DNA of 64,000 nucleotides. Origin: CBDAQR01 sp965199055 (GTDB lineage: Bacteria > Pseudomonadota > Gammaproteobacteria > Pseudomonadales > Halieaceae). Of the stretch, positions 35,128 through 44,574 are shown piece by piece. The notes below the pieces were generated by a model. The model had not been told where the DNA came from, made no database searches, and worked only from the letters and a program-made list of their open reading frames with translations. Position numbers and translations under genes: made by a program. The stretch lies in contig CBDAQR010000004.1 of assembly GCA_965199055.1 (NCBI GenBank), positions 1,302,001-1,366,000 on the forward strand, written 5' to 3'. The stretch's first letter is position 1. Each line of letters opens with the position of its first letter.

Positions 35128-35961
35128 TTGCTATGCCATGTCTTTGATATTCAACGCAGTAGCTACCGATATTGGCGAGAGCGCCCGAAGGGTGACAACT
35201 CCCATCGTTGCAGGCTTAAGCTTATGGTTCACGCTGCTCACCGCCTAAGTGGTGGCTCAGCTGGTGCAAGAACCGTTGCCCAGATCGTTAGCCGTAATGG
35301 AACGCCATTGACTCGTTACGTTGCGGGTAAGTTGATGAAGGAGTTGGGACTGGTGAGTAGCCAGCTTCCAAAACACGCCTATAAGCGTGCTGACAAGCTA
35401 CACGTAGCCATTCCAAATACCTTGAATCGGCAGTTTTCTGTAGCAGAACCCAACCAGGTGTGGTGCAGCGATATTACATATATTTGGACGGGTCAACGCT
35501 GGGCCTATCTAGCCATGATACTGGATCTCTACGCGAGAAAACCGGTTGGTTGGGCGTTTTCTTATCGGGCCGACAGTGAACTGACCCGTAAGGCGTTGAT
35601 GATGGCTTATGAATCCAGAGGAAGACCAAAGGGAGTGCTATTCCACTCGGATCAGGGAGTTCAGTACACCAGTACAAAATTCCGTCAGCATCTCTGGCGG
35701 TATCAGATACAACAGAGCATGAGTCGACGGGGAAACTGCTGGGATAACGCGCCAATGGAGCGCTTCTTCCGCAGCCTAAAAACCGAGTGGGTTCCAGAGA
35801 CGGGCTATCGGAGTTTTACTGAAGCCAAGCAGTCAATCAATGACTATATCGTGAGGTACTACAACTCGATCAGACCGCATTCGAATAACAACATGAAAAC
35901 ACCCAATCAGGCAGAAAACGAATACTGGAAAGCTTATAAAACCGTGGCCAGTTTTAGTTGA
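35128..35961 (+). CDS. IS3-group transposase OrfB (DDE catalytic part)
   Basis: Catalytic half, 277 residues from a TTG; expressed mainly as OrfAB by -1 frameshift, and the frame is open upstream to 35050. The acids of the DDE triad lie in VWCSDITYI, FHSDQGVQYTS and NAPMERFFRSLKTEW. The C-terminus YYNSIRPHSNN is complete, so the enzyme looks functional. Confidence 0.94.
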   Translation: MLCHVFDIQRSSYRYWRERPKGDNSHRCRLKLMVHAAHRLSGGSAGARTVAQIVSRNGTPLTRYVAGKLMKELGLVSSQLPKHAYKRADKLHVAIPNTLNRQFSVAEPNQVWCSDITYIWTGQRWAYLAMILDLYARKPVGWAFSYRADSELTRKALMMAYESRGRPKGVLFHSDQGVQYTSTKFRQHLWRYQIQQSMSRRGNCWDNAPMERFFRSLKTEWVPETGYRSFTEAKQSINDYIVRYYNSIRPHSNNNMKTPNQAENEYWKAYKTVASFS

Positions 35962-35969
35962 CCACTACA

Positions 35970-35999
35970 GGTGGAAGTAAAGCCGAATCTGCCGGGTAG
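35970..35999 (+). pseudogene. bolA: bolA, C-terminal remnant
   Basis: Immediately after the IS right end the frame reads GGSKAESAG and stop. GGSK close to the end is the usual last motif of proteobacterial BolA proteins (CLGGSK). Six bases on, trhO begins, the normal neighbour of bolA. The remnant shows that the insertion went with loss of the central part of the gene. Confidence 0.7.
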
Positions 36000-36005
36000 A
36001 ATTTC

Positions 36006-36977
36006 ATGTCTGAAACCGTTGTTGCCGCCCTCTACAAGTTTGTGACCTTAGAGGACTATGAAGCCCTGCGTGAGCCGCTGCTGGATGAGTGCCTGGCAGC
36101 AGGTATCAAAGGCACCTTGCTGCTGGCGCGTGAAGGCATCAACGGAACCATCGCCGGCAGCCGTGAAGGCATCGATCAGGTGCTGAGCTATCTACGCACC
36201 GATGAGCGGCTGATCGACCTGGTTCACAAAGAGTCCTATGACGATCATGTGCCGTTTTACCGCATGAAGGTAAAGCTGAAGAAAGAGATCGTCACCATGG
36301 GTGTCGAGGGTGTCGATCCGAATGAGCGGGTGGGCACCTACGTTAAGCCGGCGCAGTGGAACGCGCTGATTGCCGACCCCGAAGTGGTGCTGATCGATAC
36401 TCGCAACGACTATGAAGTGGGAATAGGCACGTTTAAGGGTGCCGTGGACCCAAAGACCACAACCTTTCGCGAATTCCCGGCCTATGTCCGCGAACACTAC
36501 GATCCCGCCAAGCATAAAAAGGTTGCCATGTTCTGTACCGGAGGTATTCGCTGCGAAAAGGCCTCTGCGTTCATGCTTAAGGAAGGTTTCGAAGAGGTGT
36601 ACCACCTGGAAGGCGGTATTCTGAAGTATCTGGAGGAGGTAGAGCCTGAACAGAGTGCCTGGGAGGGTGAGTGCTTTGTGTTCGATAACAGAGTCTCGGT
36701 CGATCATTACCTGGAGAAGGGGCAGTACGATCAATGCCATGGTTGTCGACGTCCTATCACTGAAGACGACAAGCTTTCGCCCAGGTATCAGAAAGGGGTT
36801 TGCTGCCCCGGATGCTATGACAGCGTAACCGACGATCAGAAAGCACGATTTGCTGAGCGACAGCGACAGATAGAGCTTGCCGCGGAGCGCAACGAACAGC
36901 ATATCGGCGCGCCGCCACCGCAGCGCCAACGCCAAGGTATGCAAGAGCCCCATCCGGAGGCTGGTGAAGGCCTCTAG
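36006..36977 (+). CDS. trhO: tRNA uridine(34) hydroxylase TrhO
   Basis: Rhodanese-related enzyme of 323 residues (YceA) that hydroxylates U34 of tRNA toward 5-hydroxyuridine. The N-terminal ferredoxin-like domain has GIKGTLLLAREGINGTIAG, the rhodanese domain has the Cys loop FCTGGIRCEKA near residue 180, and a C-terminal Cys cluster (CHGCRRP, CCPGCYD) is present. ATG at 36006. With bolA gone, its promoter may have been cut off or replaced by IS sequence. Confidence 0.95.
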   Translation: MSETVVAALYKFVTLEDYEALREPLLDECLAAGIKGTLLLAREGINGTIAGSREGIDQVLSYLRTDERLIDLVHKESYDDHVPFYRMKVKLKKEIVTMGVEGVDPNERVGTYVKPAQWNALIADPEVVLIDTRNDYEVGIGTFKGAVDPKTTTFREFPAYVREHYDPAKHKKVAMFCTGGIRCEKASAFMLKEGFEEVYHLEGGILKYLEEVEPEQSAWEGECFVFDNRVSVDHYLEKGQYDQCHGCRRPITEDDKLSPRYQKGVCCPGCYDSVTDDQKARFAERQRQIELAAERNEQHIGAPPPQRQRQGMQEPHPEAGEGL

Positions 36978-37052
36978 GTCTACCTGATTCAGGGGATATC
37001 GCCCCCAGTGAGCCGGCTTTAAGCTGCGCCCAAATTACGGGGTTGTAAGCTC

Positions 37053-38285
37053 ATGCCGGTACGTACGGTTGTCAATCTGTGGCCATTGTTCTTTGGCCTT
37101 TCTCTCATCGGGCTCGCTGTGGGTGTGCAGGGTAGCTTGTTGGGCTATCGTGCCGAATTGGAAGGCTTTAAAGACAGTCTGATCGGCCTGGTCATGTCAG
37201 CGTACTTCGCTGGATTTTTGCTGGGTTCTCTGTTCACGCCGCGCATGATTGTGCGGGTGGGCCATATTCGTACCTTTGGCGCCGTGACGGCATTGGCCTC
37301 AATTACCATCCTCGTTCATGCCAGTTTCGTCGAACCCTGGACCTGGGCCGGTATGCGTTTGCTAACGGGCTTTGCGTTTTCGTCCATCTACGTGGTGGCA
37401 GAAAGCTGGCTCAATCAGGCGGCCACTAACGAAAACCGTGGACAGCTATTGTCGGTGTACATGGTGATTTTGCTGGCAGGTACCTGTGCGGGACAGTTCA
37501 TGCTGAACCTGGCGGACCCCTCCGGTTTTACACTGTTCATCCTCATTTCGGTGATGGTGAGCTTTGCTGCGATTCCCATTCTCATGACAGTGCTGCCGAC
37601 ACCGGCCATCGAACAGACAGAGCGGGTCAGCGTCGCTCATCTGTGGCGGCGCGCACCGATGGGCGTTATAGGAATTATCCTTGTGCAGTGGGCGACCAGT
37701 GTTGTGTTCGGCATGGGTGCGGTCTATGCCGCCAAACTGGGATTGAGCGTTAGTGAGGTAGCCTGGTTTATGGGAGCCATCATGGCTGGCGGTATGGTGT
37801 TGCAATGGCCGCTAGGCAAACTATCTGATCATGTCGATCGGCGCTGGGTTATGGGTGTCTCAAGCGTGTTCGCAGCCATTACAGCCTATCTGGCCACAGG
37901 CATTTATGAGCCGGGTCTGTGGCTTTATGGCTGTGCGTTCTTTTTTGGTGGCTTTTGCCTCTCGCAGTACTCTCTGGTGGTAGCACTTACGCAGGATCAC
38001 TTGCGACCGGCTGAGATAGTGCCCGCCAGTGGGACTATCGTAATGTTATCGGGTCTGGTGTCCATTAGCGGGCCGCTGATGGTTGCTCTGGGTATTTCCT
38101 GGTTCGGTCTGGATAGTTTTTTTCCGATGCTCGCAGGGGTATTGTTACTCATGGCGGTTATTAGTATTTGGCGCGTGCTAACCGTTCCTGCGTTGCCGCC
38201 GGAGTATAAGACGCATTCTACGATTCAGGCGCCGGTGTCACCCGTCGGGTCGGTGTTGCATCCCGAGGAGAAGGAAGTCGTATGA
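37053..38285 (+). CDS. MFS transporter
   Basis: Major facilitator of 410 residues with twelve predicted helices in two halves. The loop 2-3 region FTPRMIVRVGHIRTFG matches the MFS signature position, and GKLSDHVDRRWVM the corresponding loop in the second half. Pattern like the YcaD/MFS sugar-efflux group. The stop overlaps the TPP enzyme start by 4 bases, hinting that it moves a substrate or product of that enzyme. Confidence 0.9.
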   Translation: MPVRTVVNLWPLFFGLSLIGLAVGVQGSLLGYRAELEGFKDSLIGLVMSAYFAGFLLGSLFTPRMIVRVGHIRTFGAVTALASITILVHASFVEPWTWAGMRLLTGFAFSSIYVVAESWLNQAATNENRGQLLSVYMVILLAGTCAGQFMLNLADPSGFTLFILISVMVSFAAIPILMTVLPTPAIEQTERVSVAHLWRRAPMGVIGIILVQWATSVVFGMGAVYAAKLGLSVSEVAWFMGAIMAGGMVLQWPLGKLSDHVDRRWVMGVSSVFAAITAYLATGIYEPGLWLYGCAFFFGGFCLSQYSLVVALTQDHLRPAEIVPASGTIVMLSGLVSISGPLMVALGISWFGLDSFFPMLAGVLLLMAVISIWRVLTVPALPPEYKTHSTIQAPVSPVGSVLHPEEKEVV

Positions 38286-39898
38286 GCAATTGCGGTGAAA
38301 AGCTGGTTTCACTGTTAGAGGCTTACGGAGTGGATACGGTATTTGGTATCCCCGGAAACCATACCGTGCAACTCTATCGCGGATTGTCTGATTCCAGTAT
38401 TCGGCACGTGACGCCGCGCCATGAGCAGGGCGCTGCGTTTATGGCAGATGGCTACGCGCGTGCCAGTGGAAAACCCGGCGTATGTTTTCTTATTTCCGGT
38501 CCAGGGCTGACCAATGCAGCTACGGCCATGATGCAGGCGCTGGCGGACTCGATTCCGCTATTGGTGATAACCGCAGTGGCGGCGCGCAAAGATCTGGGTA
38601 TGGGAGAGGGGCGGCTGCACGAGCTGCCTGATCAGCGCGGTCTTGCCGCACAGGTTTGTCGCTTCAGCCACACCCTGATGCGACCGGAAGAACTCCCGAA
38701 AGTGTTAGCCAGGGCCTTCGCCGTATTCGACAGCGCACGACCCGGCCCGGTGCATATCGAATTGCCACTGGATGTGATTACAACTGATGCCAGCGCGGTC
38801 TCGGGATCGCCCTGGGTTCGCACGAGTGTGCCTGCGCCGGCTCCAGACAGTATTGACGAAGCCGCAGGCTGTATCGACGGCGCCGAAACGCCGCTGCTTC
38901 TGCTTGGCGGAGGTGCTGTGAAAGCCTCCGATGACGCACTGGCGCTAGCGGAGAAAGTGGGGATGCCGGTACTGAATACGGTCAACGGCAAAGGCATAGT
39001 GCCTATCTCTCATCCGCTGGCAGTGGGTAGCAGCCCGTCTCTCGGCGCTATTCGAGCGGCGCTGAAGAGCGCGGATCTGGTGCTGGCTGTCGGCACGGAA
39101 TTCGGTGAAACGGACTATGACATGCTGTTTCTCGGCGATACCAAGCTACCAGGCAAGCTGATACGCATCGATATTGATCCAGCACAGCTCGCGCGAAATC
39201 AACGTTCCGATATTGCCATCGTAGGCGATGCCTCACTTAGCCTCCAGGCGCTCTGTGCTGCCGTATCCGCGGGGCCCAGATCCGCTGCCGCCGCTCGAGC
39301 TCAAGCCCTGGTCGCGGCGGTGCGCGAAGATGATTACTACCACCCTGAGTTCGCCGCGCTCTTCCACGCCATTCAGTCGAGCCTGCCGGGTTTGTGTCTG
39401 GTGGGAGATTCAACACTGCCGACCTATTACGCCGTCTGGCAGTACGAGGCTGAACAGGCGCGCAGCTATTTCCACTCTGCAACCGGCGGCGGCACCTTGG
39501 GCTACGCCTTACCCGCTGCCCTCGGCGCAAAACTCGCGAGGCCGCAGCGTCCTGTTGCAGCTCTGATCGGCGACGGTTCAATCCAATTCACCCTGTCCGA
39601 GCTGGCGGCGGGTGTTGAGGCCGAGCTCCCCGTGGCGGTTCTGGTCTGGAACAACCAGGGTTATGGCGAAATCAAGAATGGCATGCAGGCAGCTGGTGTT
39701 ACCCCAACGGGTGTCGACATATATACCCCTGATATCGTAGCCACTGCCGCGGGCCTGGGGTGTGCGGCGCGCAGGGTGTCTACTCTGCAGGAATTATCCG
39801 CAGCGCTTGTGGCCAGCCAACGCGAGAACCGGCCCAGCGTTATCGAGCTAAGGCAGGAAGACTTCGTCCAGTTACCCGCAGGGCAGTGGTACGAGTGA
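38282..39898 (+). CDS. TPP-dependent enzyme, AruI / acetolactate synthase-like
   Basis: Thiamine-diphosphate enzyme of 538 residues. PYR domain with catalytic Glu in PRHEQGAAFMADGYAR near residue 47, a central domain, and the TPP motif GDGSIQFTLSE near 437 through WNNQGYGEIK near 463. The pattern is closest to 5-guanidino-2-oxopentanoate decarboxylase (AruI). With a class III aminotransferase 1.1 kb downstream it may take part in basic amino acid or 2-oxoacid breakdown; that is inference. Overlaps both neighbours (ATGA before, TGATG after). Confidence 0.85.
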   Translation: MSNCGEKLVSLLEAYGVDTVFGIPGNHTVQLYRGLSDSSIRHVTPRHEQGAAFMADGYARASGKPGVCFLISGPGLTNAATAMMQALADSIPLLVITAVAARKDLGMGEGRLHELPDQRGLAAQVCRFSHTLMRPEELPKVLARAFAVFDSARPGPVHIELPLDVITTDASAVSGSPWVRTSVPAPAPDSIDEAAGCIDGAETPLLLLGGGAVKASDDALALAEKVGMPVLNTVNGKGIVPISHPLAVGSSPSLGAIRAALKSADLVLAVGTEFGETDYDMLFLGDTKLPGKLIRIDIDPAQLARNQRSDIAIVGDASLSLQALCAAVSAGPRSAAAARAQALVAAVREDDYYHPEFAALFHAIQSSLPGLCLVGDSTLPTYYAVWQYEAEQARSYFHSATGGGTLGYALPAALGAKLARPQRPVAALIGDGSIQFTLSELAAGVEAELPVAVLVWNNQGYGEIKNGMQAAGVTPTGVDIYTPDIVATAAGLGCAARRVSTLQELSAALVASQRENRPSVIELRQEDFVQLPAGQWYE

Positions 39899-40308
39899 TG
39901 GGCTTGTTTGGTCGACAAACCAAAGAGGAGCCCAAGCCCGTATCGACCGGGACCGCCTTTCGCGACCTGCTGACTTTCCAGTTGAAATTGGCGCTCGACG
40001 CGCTGCGGGATTTTGCTCTCAGCCCCATTAGCATAGTGGCCTTTATCATCGACGCCATTCGCAAACCGGACCAGAAAGACAGCCTTTACGAAAAACTGAT
40101 GCGGCTGGGACGACGTTCTGATCAGGTGATTAACCTGTTCAATGAATACGACGATCACAGTCATTACACGGTTGACCAGACGCTTGCAGATGTTGAAGCA
40201 GCGGTTGCTCGTGAAATCGAGAAGGAGCGCGCAAGAGAGCAGGGTGGGCCGCGCCGGAAGAAGCTCAGTTCAGATGGAGCCTCAAGGCGCTTCGGAAAGA
40301 GCGAGTAG
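39898..40308 (+). CDS. Hypothetical protein
   Basis: A 136-residue protein: a hydrophobic centre (about 42-60, LRDFALSPISIVAFIIDAI), a charged middle and a very basic C-terminus (REQGGPRRKKL). It starts on the last base of the TPP gene stop, so it is co-translated. Its last 44 bases overlap the end of the serine protease gene on the other strand. I do not recognise a family. Confidence 0.6.
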   Translation: MGLFGRQTKEEPKPVSTGTAFRDLLTFQLKLALDALRDFALSPISIVAFIIDAIRKPDQKDSLYEKLMRLGRRSDQVINLFNEYDDHSHYTVDQTLADVEAAVAREIEKERAREQGGPRRKKLSSDGASRRFGKSE

Positions 40309-40957
40309 GTGCATAGTAGGTAATCGTTTTTGCATCCCCGGCCGAGATAACGCCGACGACTTTGCTGGCGCCCAGTACCGGGCCGCCGGAGGCACCTTTG
40401 AAGGCCAGGCAGTCCGTGGCAATGCGTATCCATTCATCGGCCAGGTTTTTGCAGCCTGCCTGCCAGGTCAGGTTCGCTCCACCGTCCCCGAGGCCATTAT
40501 CGCGGGAGTAGCCTGCCATGATCAGCGGCAGTCCGGCTTCATAACTCCACTCGGTTTCAATGGGTAAAGGCGTAACATCCGTTATGGCTTTCTGCAGACG
40601 AAGCAGTGCCCAGTCCGCCTGCATGCCTCCGCCATCGGCGAGACGATGCACGATCTGATGCGGTTTACCGGGTGCTCGCGGCAGCGTAAAAATGACTTCG
40701 CGACTCAGGTCGCGATAGTACTCGAAGCAGTGCCAGGCGGTGAGTACTGTTCTTTCCCCTATCAAGGACGCAGTGCAGTTCTCATCGCGTTGGCTTCGCT
40801 CACCATTGGAGAATTCGACGCCGGGTACCGTTAAGGTGCCGACTGCCAGTAACCAACTCGGCGAACTGGCATCCGCGACCTGGCGAGGATCTGCGTTGGC
40901 AGCCAAGGCCGATCCTAGCAGTAGCAAAAAGAGGGTTCGCGCGATCATAGCGCGCAT
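40265..40957 (-). CDS. Secreted trypsin-like serine protease
   Basis: S1-family protease of 230 residues with a signal peptide (about 1-22, ending AANA). The triad is visible: His in LTAWHCF, Asp in ADWALLRL and Ser in FKGASGGPV, with the oxyanion Gly. Cysteines pair plausibly around the triad. ATG at 40957 or at 40948; no strong ribosome site for either. Its 3' end overlaps the previous gene, tail to tail. Confidence 0.85.
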   Translation of the reverse strand: MRAMIARTLFLLLLGSALAANADPRQVADASSPSWLLAVGTLTVPGVEFSNGERSQRDENCTASLIGERTVLTAWHCFEYYRDLSREVIFTLPRAPGKPHQIVHRLADGGGMQADWALLRLQKAITDVTPLPIETEWSYEAGLPLIMAGYSRDNGLGDGGANLTWQAGCKNLADEWIRIATDCLAFKGASGGPVLGASKVVGVISAGDAKTITYYAPTRSFRSALRLHLN

Positions 40958-41043
40958 GCTAACGGATATTGGGGATTGTGGCACTTGCAGCCATGCCAGA
41001 GCATGCCACACTGAAAATCTGTACTCGCTATTGGAGGCGGGCC

Positions 41044-42393
41044 ATGAGCCATATTATCTATCCGACGACGAATCTCACCGCCACCGAACAGCTCGTTATC
41101 GAGCGCGGTGAGGGCGTCTATGTCTTTGACAATGCCGGGAACAAGTATCTCGAAGGTTTGTCGGGCCTATGGTGCACGGCACTGGGTTACGGCAATGAAG
41201 AAGTCATTGAGACTGCAACTCGTCAGATGCGGGAACTGACCTACAGTCATATGTTTGGGGGCAAGAGTCACCCAGCTGCCATGGAATTGGCGGAGAAGTT
41301 AGCGGCCATGGTCCCGGTTGAGAGTGCTCGGGTATTCTTCGGCAGCTCCGGTTCGGATGCCAACGATACCCACATGAAGTTGCTACGCTACTACGGCAAT
41401 GCGATCGGTAAGCCTGGCAAGTATAAAGTGATTGCGCGCGAGCGCGCCTATCATGGCGTTACTATTGGAGCGGCCGCACTAACCGGCTTGCCCGCCAATC
41501 ACGCACTATTTGATTTACCTTTCGATGCGCTCGGTGTTTTACGCACCGGGTCGCCACATTACTACCGCGACGCGATGCCCGGGGAGACCGAGCAAGAGTT
41601 TTCCTCGCGGCGCGCCGATGAACTCGAGCAGCTGATTTTGGCAGAAGGGCCCGATACCATTGCCGCCTTTATCGCTGAACCTATTAACGGCGCAGGTGGC
41701 GTCATCGTGCCACCAGCGGATTACTTCGAAAAGATTCAGGCGGTTTTAAGCAAGTACGATATTTTCATGTGGGCCGATGAGGTGATCACAGGCTTCGGCC
41801 GGACTGGCGCAGACTTCGGTTCAACGCAGTTCGGTATCAAACCGCAGCAAATGTCGCTGGCCAAGGCGCTATCTTCCGCCTACATGCCGGTCAGCGCGGC
41901 GGTGGTGAGTGGGGACATCTATGAGGCCCTGGTGGCCCCTAGTGCGGAGGTTGGAATCTTCGGCCACGGTTACACCTACAGCGGACACCCGGTGGGTTGT
42001 GCGGTCGCCTCAAAGGTGCTCGATATCTACCAGCGCGAACGGCTGTTTGATCGCGCAGCAACGGTTGGTGCCTATCTGCAGCAGCGCATTCGTGAGTTCG
42101 AAGAACATCCGCTGGTGGGAGAGGTACGCGGAATGGGCTTGATTGGCGCGCTCGAGTTGGTAGCCAATAAGCAGACCGGCCAGGCGTTTGATGGCAATGC
42201 CGTCGGGGGCTTCTGTCAAAAGGCCTGTGAGAACAATGGGCTGATTGTTCGGGCCATGGGTGGCAATAGTATTGCGCTGTGCCCGCCGCTGATCATTACC
42301 GAAGCCCAGATCGATGAGTTGATCGACAAGCTGGGAGCTGCCCTGGACGCCACTCTGGACCACGTTACCCGCGAACAACTATTGGTTGCCTGA
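41044..42393 (+). CDS. Class III (omega) aminotransferase
   Basis: PLP-dependent transaminase of 449 residues. FFGSSGSDANDT binds the phosphate, AYHGVT and EPINGAGGVIVPP are family motifs, WADEVITGFGRTG carries the Asp, and the Schiff-base Lys is in SLAKALSSAYMP near residue 281. Pattern like the beta-alanine/omega-amino acid:pyruvate group. It lies 86 bases from the divergent protease start and overlaps the DUF819 gene by one base. Confidence 0.93.
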   Translation: MSHIIYPTTNLTATEQLVIERGEGVYVFDNAGNKYLEGLSGLWCTALGYGNEEVIETATRQMRELTYSHMFGGKSHPAAMELAEKLAAMVPVESARVFFGSSGSDANDTHMKLLRYYGNAIGKPGKYKVIARERAYHGVTIGAAALTGLPANHALFDLPFDALGVLRTGSPHYYRDAMPGETEQEFSSRRADELEQLILAEGPDTIAAFIAEPINGAGGVIVPPADYFEKIQAVLSKYDIFMWADEVITGFGRTGADFGSTQFGIKPQQMSLAKALSSAYMPVSAAVVSGDIYEALVAPSAEVGIFGHGYTYSGHPVGCAVASKVLDIYQRERLFDRAATVGAYLQQRIREFEEHPLVGEVRGMGLIGALELVANKQTGQAFDGNAVGGFCQKACENNGLIVRAMGGNSIALCPPLIITEAQIDELIDKLGAALDATLDHVTREQLLVA

Positions 42394-43544
42394 TGCTGAT
42401 AGCAGCGGACAATCATATGGCGGTGATGGCGGGGTTATTTGTTATCGCTGGTCTTGGGTTCCTGGGCGAGCGCACAAAATTGGGTTCGCAGTTAACCGGG
42501 GCGGTCATCAGTATCCTGCTGGCCATAGCGGCAGCTAATGTGGGACTGATTCCTCACAGCGCGCCGGCTTACAGTTTTGTCTTCTCTTATATCGTTCCGG
42601 TTTTGATTCCGCTGTTTCTGTTTCAGGCAGACCTGCGCAAAATTCTGCTCGAAACGACGCGCACTACCGGTGCGTTCCTGCTGGCCACGATTGGCACGGT
42701 GGCCGGTGTTACCCTGGCGGTGCTGCTGCTTGACCTGCAAGGCCTGGCGGGCGGTGCGGGGGTTCCGACTGAACGGCGCGAAGCAGCGATTGCGGGTTTG
42801 TTCGCTTCGACCTACATCGGTGGCTCGGTGAACTACGCCGCACTGGGGGAAGTCACCGGGCTGGCCCGGGATGCCTCGTTCTTTTCTGCGGCCACGGCGG
42901 TGGATAACCTGTTTAGTGCGCTGTTTCTGGGAATGCTTGCGTTGTTACCGGGTTGGAAGTGGCTTTCGACGAAATTTCCCAACGTTGATCACAGCGAAGC
43001 GAACGACGATCAGGACTCTGCCCAGGTGTCGGCTATGTCACTCACACTGGCGCTGGCTGCGTCACTGACGATAGTCGCGATAGGCGACCTGCTGGTCTCC
43101 TGGTTTGAGCTGAAGGATTGGCGCTACGTCATTATCACTGGTATTACCCTGGCACTTGCCACGGCACTGCCCGGCCTGGATCGTATCCTTGCGGGCAGTT
43201 TTGAAGTGGGGGTGGGGCTGTCCTTTGTGTTTTTTGCGGCGATAGCTGCCGGGGCCGATATACTGGCGATGATTAGGGTCGCACCGTTGTTGATTGTGCT
43301 GGTTTTCATTCTCCTGGCCGTTCACCTGACAGTGCTGCTGGTGATCGGTAGCCGCTTAAAACTGAGTCTACCCGAGCTGATTACGGCGTCGAACGCGGCG
43401 ATACTGGGTGCGACCACGGCACCCGCCCTGGCGGCGACAAAGGGTTGGAAAAGCCTGGTAACTCCAGGGGTGCTGGTGGGTGTATTGGGTTATGCCCTGG
43501 GTACCTTTATCGGCACACTCTTGTTCAAATACGGCCCGTTCTGA
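42393..43544 (+). CDS. DUF819 family membrane protein
   Basis: Integral membrane protein of 383 residues with about eleven helices. The family stretch TYIGGSVNYAAL is near residue 139, and ASNAAILGATTAPALAATKGW is near the end. The ATG shares a base with the aminotransferase stop (TGATG). Members are thought to be transporters, possibly for amino acids; the pairing with an aminotransferase agrees with that. Confidence 0.88.
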   Translation: MLIAADNHMAVMAGLFVIAGLGFLGERTKLGSQLTGAVISILLAIAAANVGLIPHSAPAYSFVFSYIVPVLIPLFLFQADLRKILLETTRTTGAFLLATIGTVAGVTLAVLLLDLQGLAGGAGVPTERREAAIAGLFASTYIGGSVNYAALGEVTGLARDASFFSAATAVDNLFSALFLGMLALLPGWKWLSTKFPNVDHSEANDDQDSAQVSAMSLTLALAASLTIVAIGDLLVSWFELKDWRYVIITGITLALATALPGLDRILAGSFEVGVGLSFVFFAAIAAGADILAMIRVAPLLIVLVFILLAVHLTVLLVIGSRLKLSLPELITASNAAILGATTAPALAATKGWKSLVTPGVLVGVLGYALGTFIGTLLFKYGPF

Positions 43545-43549
43545 CCGGA

Positions 43550-44476
43550 CTAGTAGCCTCGCTCCAGATTGACGGTGTAGTGCAATGCCTCGCCGCTGAT
43601 ATAGCGCGCATAGTTTTCGCAGAAAACACGCACGATGGAGCTCGCGCGCGTAGGAGCTGCGGTGTGCGAGGTCAGGTAGATGTTTTCCTCTGCCCAAAAG
43701 GGGTGTGAGGCCGGTGGCGGCTCTTCACGCATGACGTCGATAACGGCATGGGCGACCTGTCCCGATTTCATCGCCGACACGAGATCGGATTCTACCAGGC
43801 AGTTCCCTCGACCACCGTTGATTACGATGGCACCGGTGCGCAGTCGCGCCAATAAATGCGCATCAATCAGGTTGGTGGTGTCCTCCGTGTCGGGCAGTAT
43901 TGCCACCAGATAGTCGAGCCCGTCAGCAAAGGCGTCCAACGCATCCGGCCCAAAACAGCTATCGAATTCGGGCGTGCTATTGCCGCTGGAATTAAAGCCC
44001 CGCGTGCGTACACCAAAGTGCCTGAGACTATGGGCCACGTGGCTGCCGATAGAACCTGTCCCCATAATGCCTGCCAGTTTGCCTTCGACACCGCGCTCCG
44101 CGCGTTCATCCCAGTCTGTCGCGCGCGAGCGCTCGAGGATATTGCGCTCCAGTGCCAGCAACCAACCGAGGACGTACTCACTCATGGGGGCACCGAAGAT
44201 CTCTTTCACACCGGTCAGCAAATAATCGCGCCGCTGCGCGTCACTGAATGGGCGCACGCCCGCCCAACTGGATTGCACCCAACGCAGCGCGTGACAATGT
44301 TCCAATAACGGTGCTATGCGATCCGGCGCACCGAAGATGATTTCTGCGGCGGCGCAATATGTCCCTGCCTGCTCGGCATCGAGACAGTAAGTAACGTCAA
44401 AGTCTGGCAGAGACGCCTGCTGCAGATGGTTCCGGTAGATCTCCGCGTGCTGGGAAACAATGAGTACCTTGGGCAT
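43550..44476 (-). CDS. D-2-hydroxyacid dehydrogenase
   Basis: NAD(P)-dependent dehydrogenase of 308 residues. The cofactor motif GIMGTGSIGSHVA is near residue 140, the catalytic Arg in NGGRGNCL near 233, the Glu in MREEPPP near 259 and His in LTSHTAAPT near 281. Similar to glyoxylate/hydroxypyruvate reductase (GhrA type). Ends 5 bases from the convergent DUF819 gene. Confidence 0.92.
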   Translation of the reverse strand: MPKVLIVSQHAEIYRNHLQQASLPDFDVTYCLDAEQAGTYCAAAEIIFGAPDRIAPLLEHCHALRWVQSSWAGVRPFSDAQRRDYLLTGVKEIFGAPMSEYVLGWLLALERNILERSRATDWDERAERGVEGKLAGIMGTGSIGSHVAHSLRHFGVRTRGFNSSGNSTPEFDSCFGPDALDAFADGLDYLVAILPDTEDTTNLIDAHLLARLRTGAIVINGGRGNCLVESDLVSAMKSGQVAHAVIDVMREEPPPASHPFWAEENIYLTSHTAAPTRASSIVRVFCENYARYISGEALHYTVNLERGY

Positions 44477-44574
44477 ACACTAACAATCCATACCGGCGTG
44501 GATAGACCGGGCGATGGGCTTCCTCTAGGATGTGCCAGCATATTAGTCAGAAAAAGCCAGCAAAGGTAGTTTGT

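Larger units (their letters stand above)
34710..35969 (+). mobile_element. IS3 family element inserted in bolA
   Basis: Element of 1260 bp with 26-bp terminal inverted repeats matching at 20 positions (TGTAGTGG at both ends, then TGGCCAC at the inner end). orfA and orfB overlap in the usual -1 arrangement and are intact. No target duplication is found: ATC lies before and GGT after. Together with the missing middle of bolA this indicates a deletion beside the element after or during insertion. Confidence 0.92.

Noticed and set aside
34707..35972. Target duplication around the IS3 element in bolA
   Set aside because: The 3-4 bases on either side (ATC and GGT) do not match; the missing part of bolA explains why.
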